Part shown: piece by piece, positions 45,331 to 57,077 of the stretch | How the letters are laid out: each line of letters begins with the position of its first letter | Position numbering within the stretch: position 1 is the first letter of the stretch | NCBI GenBank assembly: GCA_014529385.2 | Contig: CM043966.1 | Coordinates: forward strand, 143,886,711-143,950,710 | Direction: 5' to 3' | Source: Adiantum capillus-veneris | Lineage: Eukaryota; Streptophyta; Polypodiopsida; Polypodiales; Pteridaceae | DNA length: 64,000 nucleotides | Translations under genes and position numbers: made by a program | Notes under the pieces: model-generated | The model's input: only the letters and a program-made list of their open reading frames with translations | The model's database searches: none | What the model was told of the DNA's origin: nothing

Positions 45331-46983
45331 CAGTCCTAAAGCATCGATGTTAACTAATTCAACATCAGTTAATAGAAGCTGCTAAAGGTCGAAGACGTAC
45401 GAATGCACATCGAAGATGAATACAAAGAAGCAGTAAAGATTGGAGTTACACATTTTTCACGTTTTCCCAAAATGGTTACGTAATTTAAATTCCCGATTTA
45501 TTTCAAGCCATTGTAATATTGTTAATGTGTTACGGGCTCAATGGGAGTTCCAAGCTCTAAAGAACAGGTTAGTTACTGTGCCTAGGTAGCAGATTTAGTA
45601 GGTGGTGGAGCCCTAAAGGCCTTGGGCACCCAGAAATTGCATATTTTTACCATAGGTATATAAGGTAGTGTGGAAAAGAAATTAGGGTTCTCAAGCTCAT
45701 TTGTTGAGAGCACTCTTTGGTGAGAACTATTGAGGTGTGTGGATGTGGAGTCCTTGAGATTCTCCTTGCTCATGAGACTTGATTAACACTAATCAATGAT
45801 TTGTTCTCTCTCACTATGCCTCTCTCATGCTTCTTATGATTGCCTATGATGCTTAGATTAGCTAGATCTTAACTAGTTAGTGGTTAATCCATCTCTAATC
45901 TTCTCCAGCTTGGGCTTATATAATGTGGCAAGGCCAAAAATCTGTATTTCAACCGCATGCTATATTCCAACCGCTGCATTCTTTCAACATCGCATGCCAT
46001 GGACACAAGTTGTGATGCAATTAATGCAATACATTGCCAATGTATTGCATTGACTGCAAGGAAAAGAGGATGGAATTCCACATAGAAAGCCAATGCTGCA
46101 GTTCTAGGTTCACTTCCACGAGTGCCAAGCACAAGGCACAGACAATTATAGGTTCATGCATTGTAGCTTGCTTGGATGAAAGTCAATATGCGGCCAAGAT
46201 GTGCTCAATAAGGGGCAGCGTACTACAACATGGCGCATCCCAGGGAAGGCACAAACATCTGCTCACAGCTTGCTATGATAAACTTCCTAAAGCTTGCTAT
46301 GATCTTGAAGGACAGGGAGAATATATAGGGTAGTGAGTTTTGGGCACATAGAAAAGGGAGTTGATGCAGGTGAGTGAGATTCAAGGAAGGAGAGATGCAG
46401 GTGCATGAGTTTTGTGCAAATAGATACAAACAATGGCAAGAGGGAGCCACACAAAAGAAGTGCAAGAATGTGTAGGCATGCTGAGGAGAGTGGAGTTCCT
46501 TTCTGAGTGACTGTGGTGAGGATTTCGTCCATTTAAATTCGTAGTAGCTGCCTGCATCCAGGTCGTTGCAGGTGCCATAGCCAATACCCGATGTGTTCTT
46601 AGAGCAACACCGCGTATGGGAATGCGAAAGATTTATTGGCCGGCCTTTCATTGCTGAGCACACCTTTTCACTAGGTGGGGCTTTAACTCTGCTTGCGAAC
46701 AATGTTGGAACCATTCCGCGCCGGCATGGACTGGTTTCAACAGCTTGCAAAAGATTCAGGTAGAGGCAGCACGTGGCGGCAGGCTAAATGTGTCAACTTG
46801 AGCGAACACTGCTGGGGCCAATCCGTGCCGGTGTAGACTGGTTGCAACAACTCACACAAGGCTCATGCGGCAACACATGGCGGCTAAAAGGACACTGCAA
46901 CTCTGCAGCGACGGTGACACTAGACTGGAACGCAGCCACATATTCATGATGGGTGTTTGCTCAAGTCCAAGCTGCATGCTCAT

Positions 46984-47016
<33 letters not shown>

Positions 47017-47728
47017 GGCGCTGCCTTTTACATGCCCTGCGTCTATTTCACAAGCTTTGTCATTATTATTCCGATGGATTGGTCGAGTACAGGCCTGCAA
47101 GTGTTTGTCTTAGCATGTGTTTAAGTTGCTCGTAGGCCTAGTTACATACACAATCAATGCTAACATGAGCTTGTAGTTTAACAAACACTTCTGCAACTCG
47201 TATCCACCAGGGTGGGCTTTAGGAAGTTTATCATAGCAAGCTGCGAGCAGGGACGTCATTACTGCAGCTTCTTGGATTTCACAGTTGAGGTGTTCCGATC
47301 ATCCATCAACCGCCTTCATTATAAATAGCATATGAGATTCAAATTCACACTTAGGGGGATGGCACCACCAACCCAAGCTACAATGACATGGTGGAGGCTC
47401 TCAAAGACAAGGTAGCTCCTTGTCTTTCACACGGCTCAATACCTGTCGAGTGCTCGGAATTGTTATATTTCCATCTTTGTTTGTGTTCATCGACACAATT
47501 TTTTAAGACTTGAACCATGGTCTGCGTTTATACTAAAATGTGGTAAAAGATGGCATCGCTTGCGTTGTGTGGCGATGGTGAAGGTATTAGGGAAATGCCA
47601 AGAGAGGGATCCCATGAAGGTGATGCTCTAACAGAGGAAACCAACGGCCCTGTCAACGGCACACTCTACATGAAAGACATACCCTGTCCGTCGTGAAAAA
47701 TTATATGTGACAACATAGCATACGTGGT
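45331..47728. other. Unassigned DNA with an inverted repeat
   Basis: No supported gene. A leader-like stretch with TATATAAGG (45656-45664) precedes 45680-45780. Further right are a long-spaced inverted repeat (46260-46293 with 47216-47249), diverged direct repeats (46709-46788 with 46817-46889), and a CT/CA microsatellite (46984-47017). Confidence 0.4.
46260..47249. repeat. 34-bp inverted repeat pair ~920 bp apart
   Basis: 46260-46293 (TGCTCACAGCTTGC ... TTCCTAAAGC) and the reverse complement of 47216-47249 agree at 33 of 34 bases. Homology stops sharply on both sides. The spacing would suit terminal inverted repeats of a small DNA element, but I see no convincing target duplication outside them. 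Confidence 0.6.
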
Positions 47729-48795
47729 TGTTGAGAGGTCAACCTTTTAACAACGCTTCCACAAAGATTCCATCAACATTCTTCAAAGATTCTCTAAAGA
47801 TTTCATATGAAGATGCTGATGAAGTCATGAAGATGAAGATGGATGCTATAATATGAAGATACAAGTTCATGGACATCATCGAATATCCTGTTATTATCAT
47901 TTTGAGCCATTACGACCACTTTTGTAATGTTTACAGGAACTTCATATTTTAAGTCGGCAATTGTATTTTGGCCACGCAGTTGCTTGTTGTATGAGAAAAG
48001 CTAGCTCACGATGTTGTAATTAAACTCTATAGAAGCCTAGGGACAAATCAGGTCATTTTGGCGAGACATTGAGTTTTCTAAGGTTTAGTATATAACCCAA
48101 ATCCTAAAGCTTTGTAAAGGGACTTCTAATAATCTTATCTTTTGTGTCGAGACTGAGAGACTGCGAGAGAGTGAGAGAGTGTGTGTGTGTGCTACAAGAG
48201 CTACGGTGGTCGGAATTGCAAACGGAGAGAAGCAGCGTGTTGCCCAAGAGGAGAGCTACGCGTTGATGCTTACATCACGCGCGTATGTCTGTGTTTTGGC
48301 AAATTCACCTGCAAGCTACTTTTGGAGTTTCGGTGAGTAAACGTTGTCATTTTTGCATTTCAGCATATCTATGCGATCAGAGCGAGTAGAGCTACGCATT
48401 AGGCATCTTAGTTTTCGGAAACATCGACCTGCAAATTTTGACTAGGCATCTTACGCGATTTTGCACCAGGTGTTTAGGGTTGGGGTTTTGGTTCATGGAC
48501 CTTAGGGAGAGCGACCTATTGGTGTTGATAGGATATCCCTCAAGTTTCGTAATGTTTTGAGAACGTCTAATGGGCTTTTGGATTGCAGTAGCATCATAGG
48601 AGACTCTCACATTCACAGAACGGATGGCATGTAGATTTGATGTCTCTGTAGGAAGTAGTCATTAGTCGGTCGAGTAGAGGTTGACACCCTTTGCTTGTTT
48701 CCACACGCCTGCGGGTTGAGCTTCGTCCTTAGCTGACAAATCTTATTAGGTGAGTTCTCGCTGTGCTGATGTCCGTCGCGGCGTATCCGCCAACA
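47729..48795 (+). repeat. Element D 5' LTR
   Basis: 1067 bp, near-identical over its length to 55215-56270; the main difference is the start region (47740-47800), where the 3' LTR lacks about 15 bp. Confidence 0.9.
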
Positions 48796-48796
48796 T

Positions 48797-48814
48797 TGGC
48801 GCCGGTGCCGGGGA
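48797..48814 (+). promoter_or_regulatory. Element D primer-binding site, tRNA-Asp type
   Basis: TGGCGCCGGTGCCGGGGA one base after the 5' LTR; 17 of 18 positions match the usual plant tRNA-Asp site. TRG1 uses the same primer type. Confidence 0.85.
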
Positions 48815-50100
48815 ATGAAGGCCCTAAGTAGGTGACCAAGACTAGTCGTTGAGGATAGAGGTCCCTCTGGCTTGCCACAGTACTATTTTACATTTAGATA
48901 GGATCAAAGGGTGGTGGACTCTCTAGATCTTTGGAGGAGTCTAGGGATCTTGTGTCTAGCGTGGATCTTCCCGCGTCTTAGGTAGTATTAGGTAGTAGTA
49001 GGTTGTGGTGTAGAGAGTGGGAGTTGGAGTGGTAGATGTGGTGGTAGGTTGACTTGAGAGTCCGTGTGAGGCTTGGAAGAAACCAAGACATCAAAATCAC
49101 CATCTCACATGATGAGTAGGAGTAGGGTAAGTAGGATATCTTGATTGTTGATCTAGAGTACTTTATGCATGTCTTATTTGATGTTAGGCTCATCAGAGAA
49201 GTGAAAAACGCTAAGTAGGAAAGACGGTAAATTATGTTTGGAAGCTGATTTGAAGTCCAAAAGTTTCTCTGATTATTGTTGAGAGCTCTACAGAGCATAG
49301 GGAGTACTACTGCCAGATAAAATTTGCATTTTAAGACAGTAGACAACCTACGCGTAGGATGTCTCCAGGGCACTTTTGACAGGGAATTTGGGGAAATTGA
49401 GGTTACCAGTGGGTTCAGAGGGTAGGTTTTACCCTCGTAACATATTGACTTGAGTGTGTTTCCCTATTTTTGTTGAACAAAAGCCAAAAGGGGGAGTCAG
49501 AAAGCGAAAAATTTCAGAAAAGCCTTAAATTGAGTGATTTTTGCATGTTTTTGCAATTGTGAAGTGTACTTGCACTTGTTGAGAGCATAAGGAAGCATCA
49601 GGGACACTTCACTCTGAAAAAATTAGCAGTAGACATCCTACGTGTAGGATGTCTACAGGGTGATCTGGACACTTTTTTGAAAATCTGAGGTTACTAGTGT
49701 GTTTAGAAGGTAGGTTCTACCCTATTTTCACATGGAAAGTGGACATTTGACCAAATTTTGACAGATTAAAGCCAAAAGACGAGAATTTCTAGACATCCTA
49801 CCCAAATTGTGTCCAAGGCCTAATTTTGAGACCAAACCATAGGCATGTTCTAAATGTCGTATTGAGTGCATGTGATAAAGTTCATCTCATTTGGGTTAGT
49901 GAAAGTGAAGATTGAACAGACTTTAGCGTTTTTGGACGGACAAAAGGCAATAATTGCTAGTTTTGGGGTCTTTTGACATCCAAACTCAAATCTAAGCATA
50001 CCAGTGGGTTGCTGAAGACTAGAGGAATCTTTGGTCCAAGTTTGGGTTCATTCTGAGAAAAAAGACATCCTACGTGTAGGATGTCTACTGCATGATTCTG
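48815..50100 (+). other. Element D leader with recurring palindromes
   Basis: About 1.3 kb without supported coding sequence. A near-perfect 22-base palindrome (GACATCCTAC, then GTAGGATGTC) occurs at 49632-49653 and 50064-50085, with a variant at 49342-49363 and a half-site at 49792. Flanking text also recurs (GGTTAC-AGTG, GGTAGGTT-TACCCT), so the leader contains diverged repeat units a few hundred bases long. Confidence 0.65.
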
Positions 50101-51530
50101 AGACCAAAATTCTACTGTGACCATACCATGCTATGGAAGACTGTCTGGAATCAACTGTCTGGGATCAATTTACATGATGCACGGAAAATACATCGACAAT
50201 GAGATAGAAATGTTGTACAAGGATCAACTTAAAGTTGTCTACGCACATCCTCCAAGTATTTTTTTGTACAAAGCTCAAGATGGGAAACGGAAAATTGGTA
50301 CCCTCTATGTAGATGAGGAAGGTTGCTACTACAAAGCTGCCACAAATCATGAAGTTCCTGCATAGAGTAACCAATATTTTGCAGATGAAATATTTGGATC
50401 AAGAGGGGAAGACTACAAATCTAAAGGTGGTAATGTTTATCATCTAGTCATTGCTTTACCTCTTTATACGCAGCTAGAAGAGTTAACAACTACAGCTGTC
50501 ACTACACAAATGAGTGAGACACCACATGACACACAACAAGGCACACCACATGGAAAGACACGACACAAGTCTCGTACAGTGCACCAACACAAGACAAAGC
50601 ACAATCACACCAAATTGCACAAACAGGGAATACGCCAGAGGTACTAGCTATGAAGATAGCACAACTTCAAAAAGAACTATCTCGGTCTCAAGAGCTACTT
50701 AACAGAGCACAACAAGTCATATCATCATGCATTAAACATATGACAACATCAGATATGGAACCCTCTCAGATAGAAGGAGTTCAAACTCAACAAACAGACC
50801 CTATCTCTTCAAGAGTGGGATTAAGAAGTCGAGTTCTACAAGAAGCAGTGTCCTTTTCAGGAGCCCAAGTGGAATTTCAAGAAGCATTGGAAGATGCCGA
50901 GCCGGAGAAGAGACCACCGGAAATTCACAATGCCAGGTCAAGATGTCATTGTGGTCGACAAATACAGTAGGCGCTATGAAATAGCTGATGTGAAAAATCC
51001 GGAGGAGTTTAGCATTTGTAGGCAACTTGTAAGTCACATACTTGGACCCCATCCAAAAGCACCATCCAAAGAAACGAAAAACAAAGATTCGATTCAATCT
51101 TCACCCTCGGTGCAAACCTCACCAAAATCAAGTCGGAAACATAGCCCTAAGGCTATGAAAAATCCCCACGTCAAAGACCATATGCTGATGGAAGAATTAG
51201 CATTATGACTGCTAGAAAGCATGGATAGTGATTTGATCTTGTATGCAAGAAATAATGGAAGCTATTTTCAGCTTCTCAAGGACAAGACAATGGAGGATAA
51301 AGAGACGAAGCCAGTGGATACACCTAGGTCAGTCGTAATCTACAGGTTCATGCATGGAAAGAAGAGGTCATATTTGTATCTAGATACCACAGGAAACCAT
51401 TATCAACAGTATTATGGAGAGCTGCCTCATCCAAAGAATGCAAATGCTGAGATAGAGGCATATTGAAACCAGTGTGCCATCAGTCATTTAATCAAGGACT
51501 GCCCAGCAAAGATCTGCCTGGAAAAGAAGA
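50101..51530 (+). pseudogene. Element D N-terminal coding region with duplicated module and knuckle trace
   Basis: Broken frames. A small module occurs twice: IFLYKAQDGKRKIGTLYVDE at about 50257-50316, followed by GCYYKAA, and VVIYRFMHGKKRSYLYLDTT at about 51336-51395, followed by GNHYQQYYGEL. At 51477-51505 the sequence CAISHLIKDCP is a CCHC zinc-knuckle remnant with its first cysteine lost; TRG1 has CNRCGIDHLISQCP. In between are helix-rich segments (KIAQLQKELSRSQELLNRAQ). No clear capsid domain is seen. I do not recognise the duplicated module. Confidence 0.45.
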
Positions 51531-52500
51531 AGCAACAAGCCAAAAGCAAAGTTTAGACAGTGACAACAAGGGAACGGAAGCAAGAATCCCCAACGAGATC
51601 TCCGGAAAAGAAGCAAATCTTATCGCAGAGCACAAAAGATAGGCTCAAGACACAGTTGCTTGAAGTCAAGTGTGTCAACGACATTATCATAGAGAATCAG
51701 GCTTTCAAAAAAGATTAATTGAATCAGTTGATTCAAGATCGCTTAAAGAACCTCAGTGAGGACAAGTCAAAGCATCCACAAGGTGATGAAGATGAAGCTC
51801 GCAGTTCAAGGTTTGAGAGCAAAAGAAGCCAAGATTCTGAAGATGGTAAGTCAACCCAAGAAGAGGTGGCCGAGGTAACATCAAATCTTAGTGCCATGTC
51901 ACAAGCAAAAGGCATGCAAGTTGAATCAATGGATGAAGCTAAAATTCTACAAGAGAATTCCTCTATTGTAGACTCTACAAGGATGATTGAAGATATCAAA
52001 GAGCAAAAGAAGCTAAAAGAAGATGTGGCTAAAGTTCTAGAACCCACAGAAGAAAGGTAAATGTCCGAATCCAAAATTGACTACCAAGGACAAGCAATGC
52101 AGGATATGAATGAATATTTTTGAGAAGAGACTCTACAAAAACCCACGGAACAATGGGAACCAAAGGCCACGGCGACCATTGCATCAGAGGAAGAGAGTCA
52201 ACCTCAACATCCTGCTACACAAGCTTCAAAAGATTTCCAAGAAGAAAAGTCACCATTGAACGACCTTCAAGTGCTAGAAGAAGTAAATAGTGACATAGAG
52301 CTTCTGAAATCAAGAATCAAGGCGTCACAGTCAAAAACTAGCAATGAAGACCAACAAGAAGCTCAGGCTATAGACCTTCCCCAAAGCTATAGATCAGAAG
52401 ATAGTAAGCACTTGGGACATGCTACAACCATTCAAATGACAAAAAAGTTCAACATACAAGAGGATGACAAAGATTCCAAGGCATAAAAGTCTGATACAAG
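51531..52500 (+). pseudogene. Element D charged, coiled-coil-like linker region
   Basis: Frames 51719-52060 and 52256-52486 encode charged, glutamine/serine-rich sequence (LNQLIQDRLKNLSEDKSK; VNSDIELLKSRIKASQSKTS) with coiled-coil-like spacing. The place corresponds to the charged linker between knuckles and protease in TRG1. Function unknown. Confidence 0.4.
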
Positions 52501-52528
52501 CACCAAAAGCAAAGAGGACATCAGTTAC

Positions 52529-52900
52529 TTGGCAGCCAACAAGAAGATTAAATTCTCGTTGGATGCGCATGAGAAACCGAAATTCAATTTTACAGCAGAG
52601 ATAGATTGCACTGCCATGGCTAATGTCATGTCTTATGGGCTGTGTTTACTTCTAGATAAGCCAGAATTGTATGAAATTCAAGTACATGTATCCCTATCAA
52701 ATGGAGTTAAGGTCACAAGTTTGGGGATTGCAGAATCTACCCTTAAACTACGGTCAAAGATAGTTAAAGACAAATTCCTAGTAGTGGATTCTTCCAAAAT
52801 GAGTACACATTTGATTTTGTCCAAGCTATGGGAAAAAACACTTGAAGAAGAATCTGAATCTTCAATGATGGTCATCACGACTAGCTCTCAAGAAAGCTAG
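52529..52900 (+). pseudogene. Element D aspartic-protease-like domain, catalytic triad lost
   Basis: Open frame of 123 codons. FNFTAEIDCTAMANVMSYGL aligns in pattern with the TRG1 loop KGILDGGAGVSIITKDCW. VSLSNGVKVTSLGIAESTLK matches VKMANGTIAKPMGMLKDLKI, and DKFLVVDSSKMSTHLILSKL matches HTFIVMDFSKHLMSYEMILG. The catalytic D-S/T-G is D-C-T-A here, so it should not cut. The position after a knuckle trace and before the W-x-P-K region is the same as in TRG1. Confidence 0.6.
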
Positions 52901-53139
52901 CCTACTACCGCTCTAAGATTATCGAGACTGCCGACAAAGGCAAAGGAAAAATGAGCCCACAAATGTCCTACCAACAGAAGCGGCCCCTTAAATCAGAGTC
53001 TTCAATCCAACCCAGAGAAGTTCAAGAGAGAGCTTCTACATCAACTGAGCACATGCTTCCACATGAAAGGCAGACTCCAAAGAAAACCTTTCAACCGAAA
53101 TACCCTACACTGCGAGATCACCGACGCTAAAGGTTTTCA

Positions 53140-53990
53140 AAGGTCTACATTAAAGCTGAAGAAATCAAAGTCAAGGACCCAATATGGATCGTTGATCCAA
53201 GCCAATTGAAGTACGGTAAACACATGGGATGGATATCCTCCCAATACAACTTAGCAAAGCAAGTCTACTATGAAGGTCAAAAGAAACTTTGGTTACCAAA
53301 AACACAGACCTTGGCTTATGTGGTGGATAAAGGTTTCAAAAAGCGTCCCCAAAAGCAACAAAGCTCATATTTATATAGCCAAAGGAGACCAACCAACAAG
53401 GCTCGCCAAAGGTTCGCAGGAAATTTCAAATCCAGCTGGCCTTCATACCAACATAGGACTTCATCGGTAAATAATCCCAAAAATGGCACTCTTGTACATC
53501 TCAGTACGTCATAAAAAACATCATGGGAAGTGCCATCTACAATTCTTCAAGCACAAGGTTACTATCAAGGAAATCATAGAATTTGGCTACCAAACATGCC
53601 AAGTAAACATTCTGCAATAAAACGAATTCAGCTTGAAAATAATCGCAATTTCACAGAAAGCAAAATCAAGGACAATGTCACAGTCAAGGCAAATGATATC
53701 TACAAAGAAACGCTAATCACACGATGCAGATACAAATGGATGCCAAAAGAACAACACATATTGAAGAAGATTGAAGTCATCTCTAACCCTCAAGAAATGT
53801 CAAGACATGATAGACAAAGTGTTACGGAGAATGGAGCAAGCCAATCTTCTCAACCAAGGGACCAACAATAACAAAAAGAAATTTTGACAACCAAGGTCAC
53901 CCAGGTATGGCAAAAGAAACCAATATTGCCAGTATGGTCCTTTACAAATCCTCTCTTCGAGGATGGGAGTTTTGAATTTCAAAACCTATT
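53140..53990 (+). pseudogene. Element D C-terminal W-x-P-K region
   Basis: Frames 53206-53514 and 53530-53871 contain QKKLWLPKTQTLAYV, LQAQGYYQGNHRIWLPNMPS and CRYKWMPKEQHILKK. TRG1 has TYKWVPKASLV, LRWIPKRLLEAQGYYEGNDQ and LVWVPKKERFV after its protease. The AQGYY-[EQ]-GN signature with repeated W-[VILM]-P-[KN] is thus shared by two RT-less elements. I know no named domain for it; similar WVPK motifs occur in plant copia polyproteins, but there upstream of integrase. Confidence 0.55.
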
Positions 53991-55202
53991 CTTGGTCAAA
54001 ATCTCCCGAGAGTAGGTCAAGTCGCCATAAAAAGCATGGCATAAGAGTCAAGAGTCGGGCAGCTGAGCCACTAAATGAGCAAGCATCAGACCCAAGCTTT
54101 ATCTCTTAATATTTTTTGTGGTTTATGAGTCTAGATATTTAGATTATAGCTCAAGCTGGAAGAGTTGAGGATATTGTAAAATTGAGTTGCTGATGCTGGA
54201 TAGGTGAGCAGAAGAGTCAAAGTCTAACAATTGTATTTGGTGGAGAGGCGGAGTAATCCACAAAACACTCACGCACATGTATATAGTGAGGAGAGTGAAA
54301 AAACCTCGAGCATCAACAGCCCTTCTTGTGAGTAACGGCAGATCTTGAAGTCAAATATATTTTTGCTTCTCTAGCTACGTTCACTCCTAAAAGCACCCAT
54401 TCAAACTCTTCTCGCACAACATATTGTTTCCCATGCATCTATCTGTGCAAGCATATATAATGTCCCATAATTGGACACTTTCATTTGACACGATTTGTGT
54501 TCCTCCCATGCACTTACACAACAAAATGACGATGACGAAGCGGTAACAGGTTTCATAAGAATTTGCTCAACAACAACGACTCTGACTTCAAGCTCCTAAC
54601 ACTTATCCAATGTATATCCAGTCAATAATAGTAGCCATTCGGCCATAAGTACTTTAACTCAAAAAAACTCGGTTACATCGAAACATAAGTACATATAGCC
54701 TTACATTTAACTATGACTAAAGGCATTTTTTTCCCACTGGGTTTTCCTATCTAGGTATCCAGGACTCGTTTTGTAATATACGCCACATTTTACTTTTACT
54801 ATTTTATATATTTTATATAAACACAGAAAAGCAGACCAACGACATCCCCAAACAACTACATGCTCATCAACTAGAAAATCAAGGGGAGCGGTCCAGAAAA
54901 AATTCAAGTTTACAGGCACACATGCAGGATGACACCCAAAGAACAAACAATATAGAGCTGCCAAGAATAAGACTTGCTGTAACAACAAACCTCGCTCAAC
55001 CTATTCACGATACAACAACCAATTGGAGGGGGAGAGCTATGGCTTCAACTACACTACATATACAAGAAAAAGGTAACTCTACAACATACAAAGTGTCTAG
55101 TAGAAGCTACTGCAACAACAAAAGCTTCAACCAACACCAAAACATGAAGCACTCGTCAAGGCCACTACAGACATAGGGTCTTGTCGGGGACGACAAGAAT
55201 TC
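53991..55202 (+). other. Element D 3' noncoding region
   Basis: No supported gene; the small frames at 54707-54988 and 54922-55176 show no motif. It corresponds to the 3' noncoding region of TRG1. Confidence 0.5.
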
Positions 55203-55214
55203 AGAGGGGGAGAG
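55203..55214 (+). promoter_or_regulatory. Element D polypurine tract
   Basis: AGAGGGGGAGAG directly before TGTTGACATG of the 3' LTR. Confidence 0.8.
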
Positions 55215-56270
55215 TGTTGACATGTCAACCTTTCAACAACGCTTCCACAAAGATTCCATGAAGATTCTCTATAGATTCCATATGAAGATGATGATAAAGT
55301 CATGAAGATGAAGATGGATGCTATAATATGAAGATACAAGCTCATGGACATCATCGAATATCCCGTTATTATCATTTTGAGCCATTACGACCACTTTTGT
55401 AATGTTTACAGGAACTTCATATTTTAAGTCGGCAATTGTATTTTGGCCGCGCAGATGCTTGTTGTATGAGAAAAGCTAGCTCACGATGTTGTAATTAAGC
55501 TCTATAGAAGCCTAGGGACAAATCAGGTCATTTTGGCGAGACATTGAGTTTTCTAAGGTTTAGTATATAAACCAAAACCTAAAGCTTTGTAAAGGGACTT
55601 CTAATAATCTTATCTTTTGTGTCGAGACTGAGAGACTGCGAGAGAGTGAGAGAGTGTGTGTGTGTGCTACAAGAGCTATGGTGGTCGGAATTGCAAACGG
55701 AGAGAAGCAGCGTGTTGCCCAAGAGGAGAGCTACGCGTTGATGCTTACATCACGCGCGTATGTCTGTGTTTTGGCAGATTCACCTGCGAGCTACTTTTGG
55801 AGTTTCGGTGAGTAAACATTGTCATTTTTGCATTTCAGCATATCTATGCGATCAGAGCGAGTAGAGCTACGCATTAGGCATCTTAGTTTTTGGAAACATC
55901 GACGTGCAAATTTTGACTAGGCATCCTACGCGATTTTGCACCGGGTGTTTAGGGTTGGGGTTTTGGTTCATGGACCTTAGGGAGAGCGACCTATTGGTGT
56001 TGATAGGATATCCCTCAAGTTTCGTAATGTTTTGAGAACGTCTAATGGGCTTTTGGATTGCGATAGCATCATAGGAGACTCTCACATTCACAGAACCGAT
56101 GGCATGTAGATTTGATGTCTCTGTAGGAAGTATTCATTAGTCGGTCGAGTAGAGGTTGACACCCTTTGCTTGTTTCCACGCGCCTACGGGTCGAGCTTCG
56201 TCCTTAGCTGACAAATCTTGTTAGGTGAGTTCTCGCTGTGCTGACGTCCGTCGCGGCGTATCTGCCAATA
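55215..56270 (+). repeat. Element D 3' LTR
   Basis: 1056 bp. The last bases read CCAATA against CCAACA in the 5' LTR, so the terminal CA has mutated. Confidence 0.9.
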
Positions 56271-57026
56271 GTGGCCAACTCCTAGGGTGAGTATCGCTAC
56301 CTTGCACAAGGATCTTTAAATTTGGTAGAATTGGTATCTTGATGGCCCCGCTTGGCCTCAATTGATGGATAACCATGCTTGTATCTACAAATTGAAATCA
56401 CTATGAAACGAGATCTATGCTATGGTGACATGTACGTGGAGGTGATAGACGGAGAATTCAACCTCACTTTTTAGGGGCGCAACATGTAGCTTAGCAAGGT
56501 GATTAACAGGATATGCTAATTACGGAAGCCCATGCACTCAGTGTGGGGGTAAGGCATGCACCCCTCATTTCCGAGTTTGGAAGTTCATGACACATGAGTA
56601 AAATGGGTGTTGTCCTTTTTGGTCAACTACTATTAACCGATTGCAGTTAACTTTGGTTGGAGTTGATTGGCAACCAGCTCAGGCTGCTTTGCCACCACAA
56701 GCTAGGCTATAATATATAACTAGAACCGTATGCTATGATACCCCATATGTGAAATTAGTACAATTTTCAAACAACTTCAATAGTCTCTGGTTGTGGGGTT
56801 GTGGGTCTACAAGATCTGTAGGTGGAGTTATATCTTTGCACATTCACTATAATTTCCCTTCCTCTCTTGTAAAGTTGGTCTCCATATGGTCCCAAATGAT
56901 CCTATATCTATCGTTCATCTACATGGAAGCATACAAATATCTATCCTCTCTATCTATTTCCTCACTCAGATGCACGTGCACACACATACACAACCCCTCT
57001 CATTCTCTATTAATTCTTTTAGCAGC

Positions 57027-57077
<51 letters not shown>

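Larger units (their letters stand above)
47729..56270 (+). mobile_element. Element D: decayed RT-less LTR retrotransposon related to TRG1
   Basis: The 5' LTR is 47729-48795 (TGTTGAGAGG...CCAACA) and the 3' LTR 55215-56270 (TGTTGACATG...CCAATA). Flanks are GTGGT (47724-47728) and GTGGC (56271-56275), a 5-bp duplication with one mismatch. The primer site matches tRNA-Asp and the polypurine tract abuts the 3' LTR. About 6.4 kb internal. Broken frames encode a Gag/zinc-knuckle trace, an aspartic-protease-like domain and a C-terminal W-x-P-K region like that of TRG1. No RT, RNase H or integrase is found in any frame. Confidence 0.85.
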
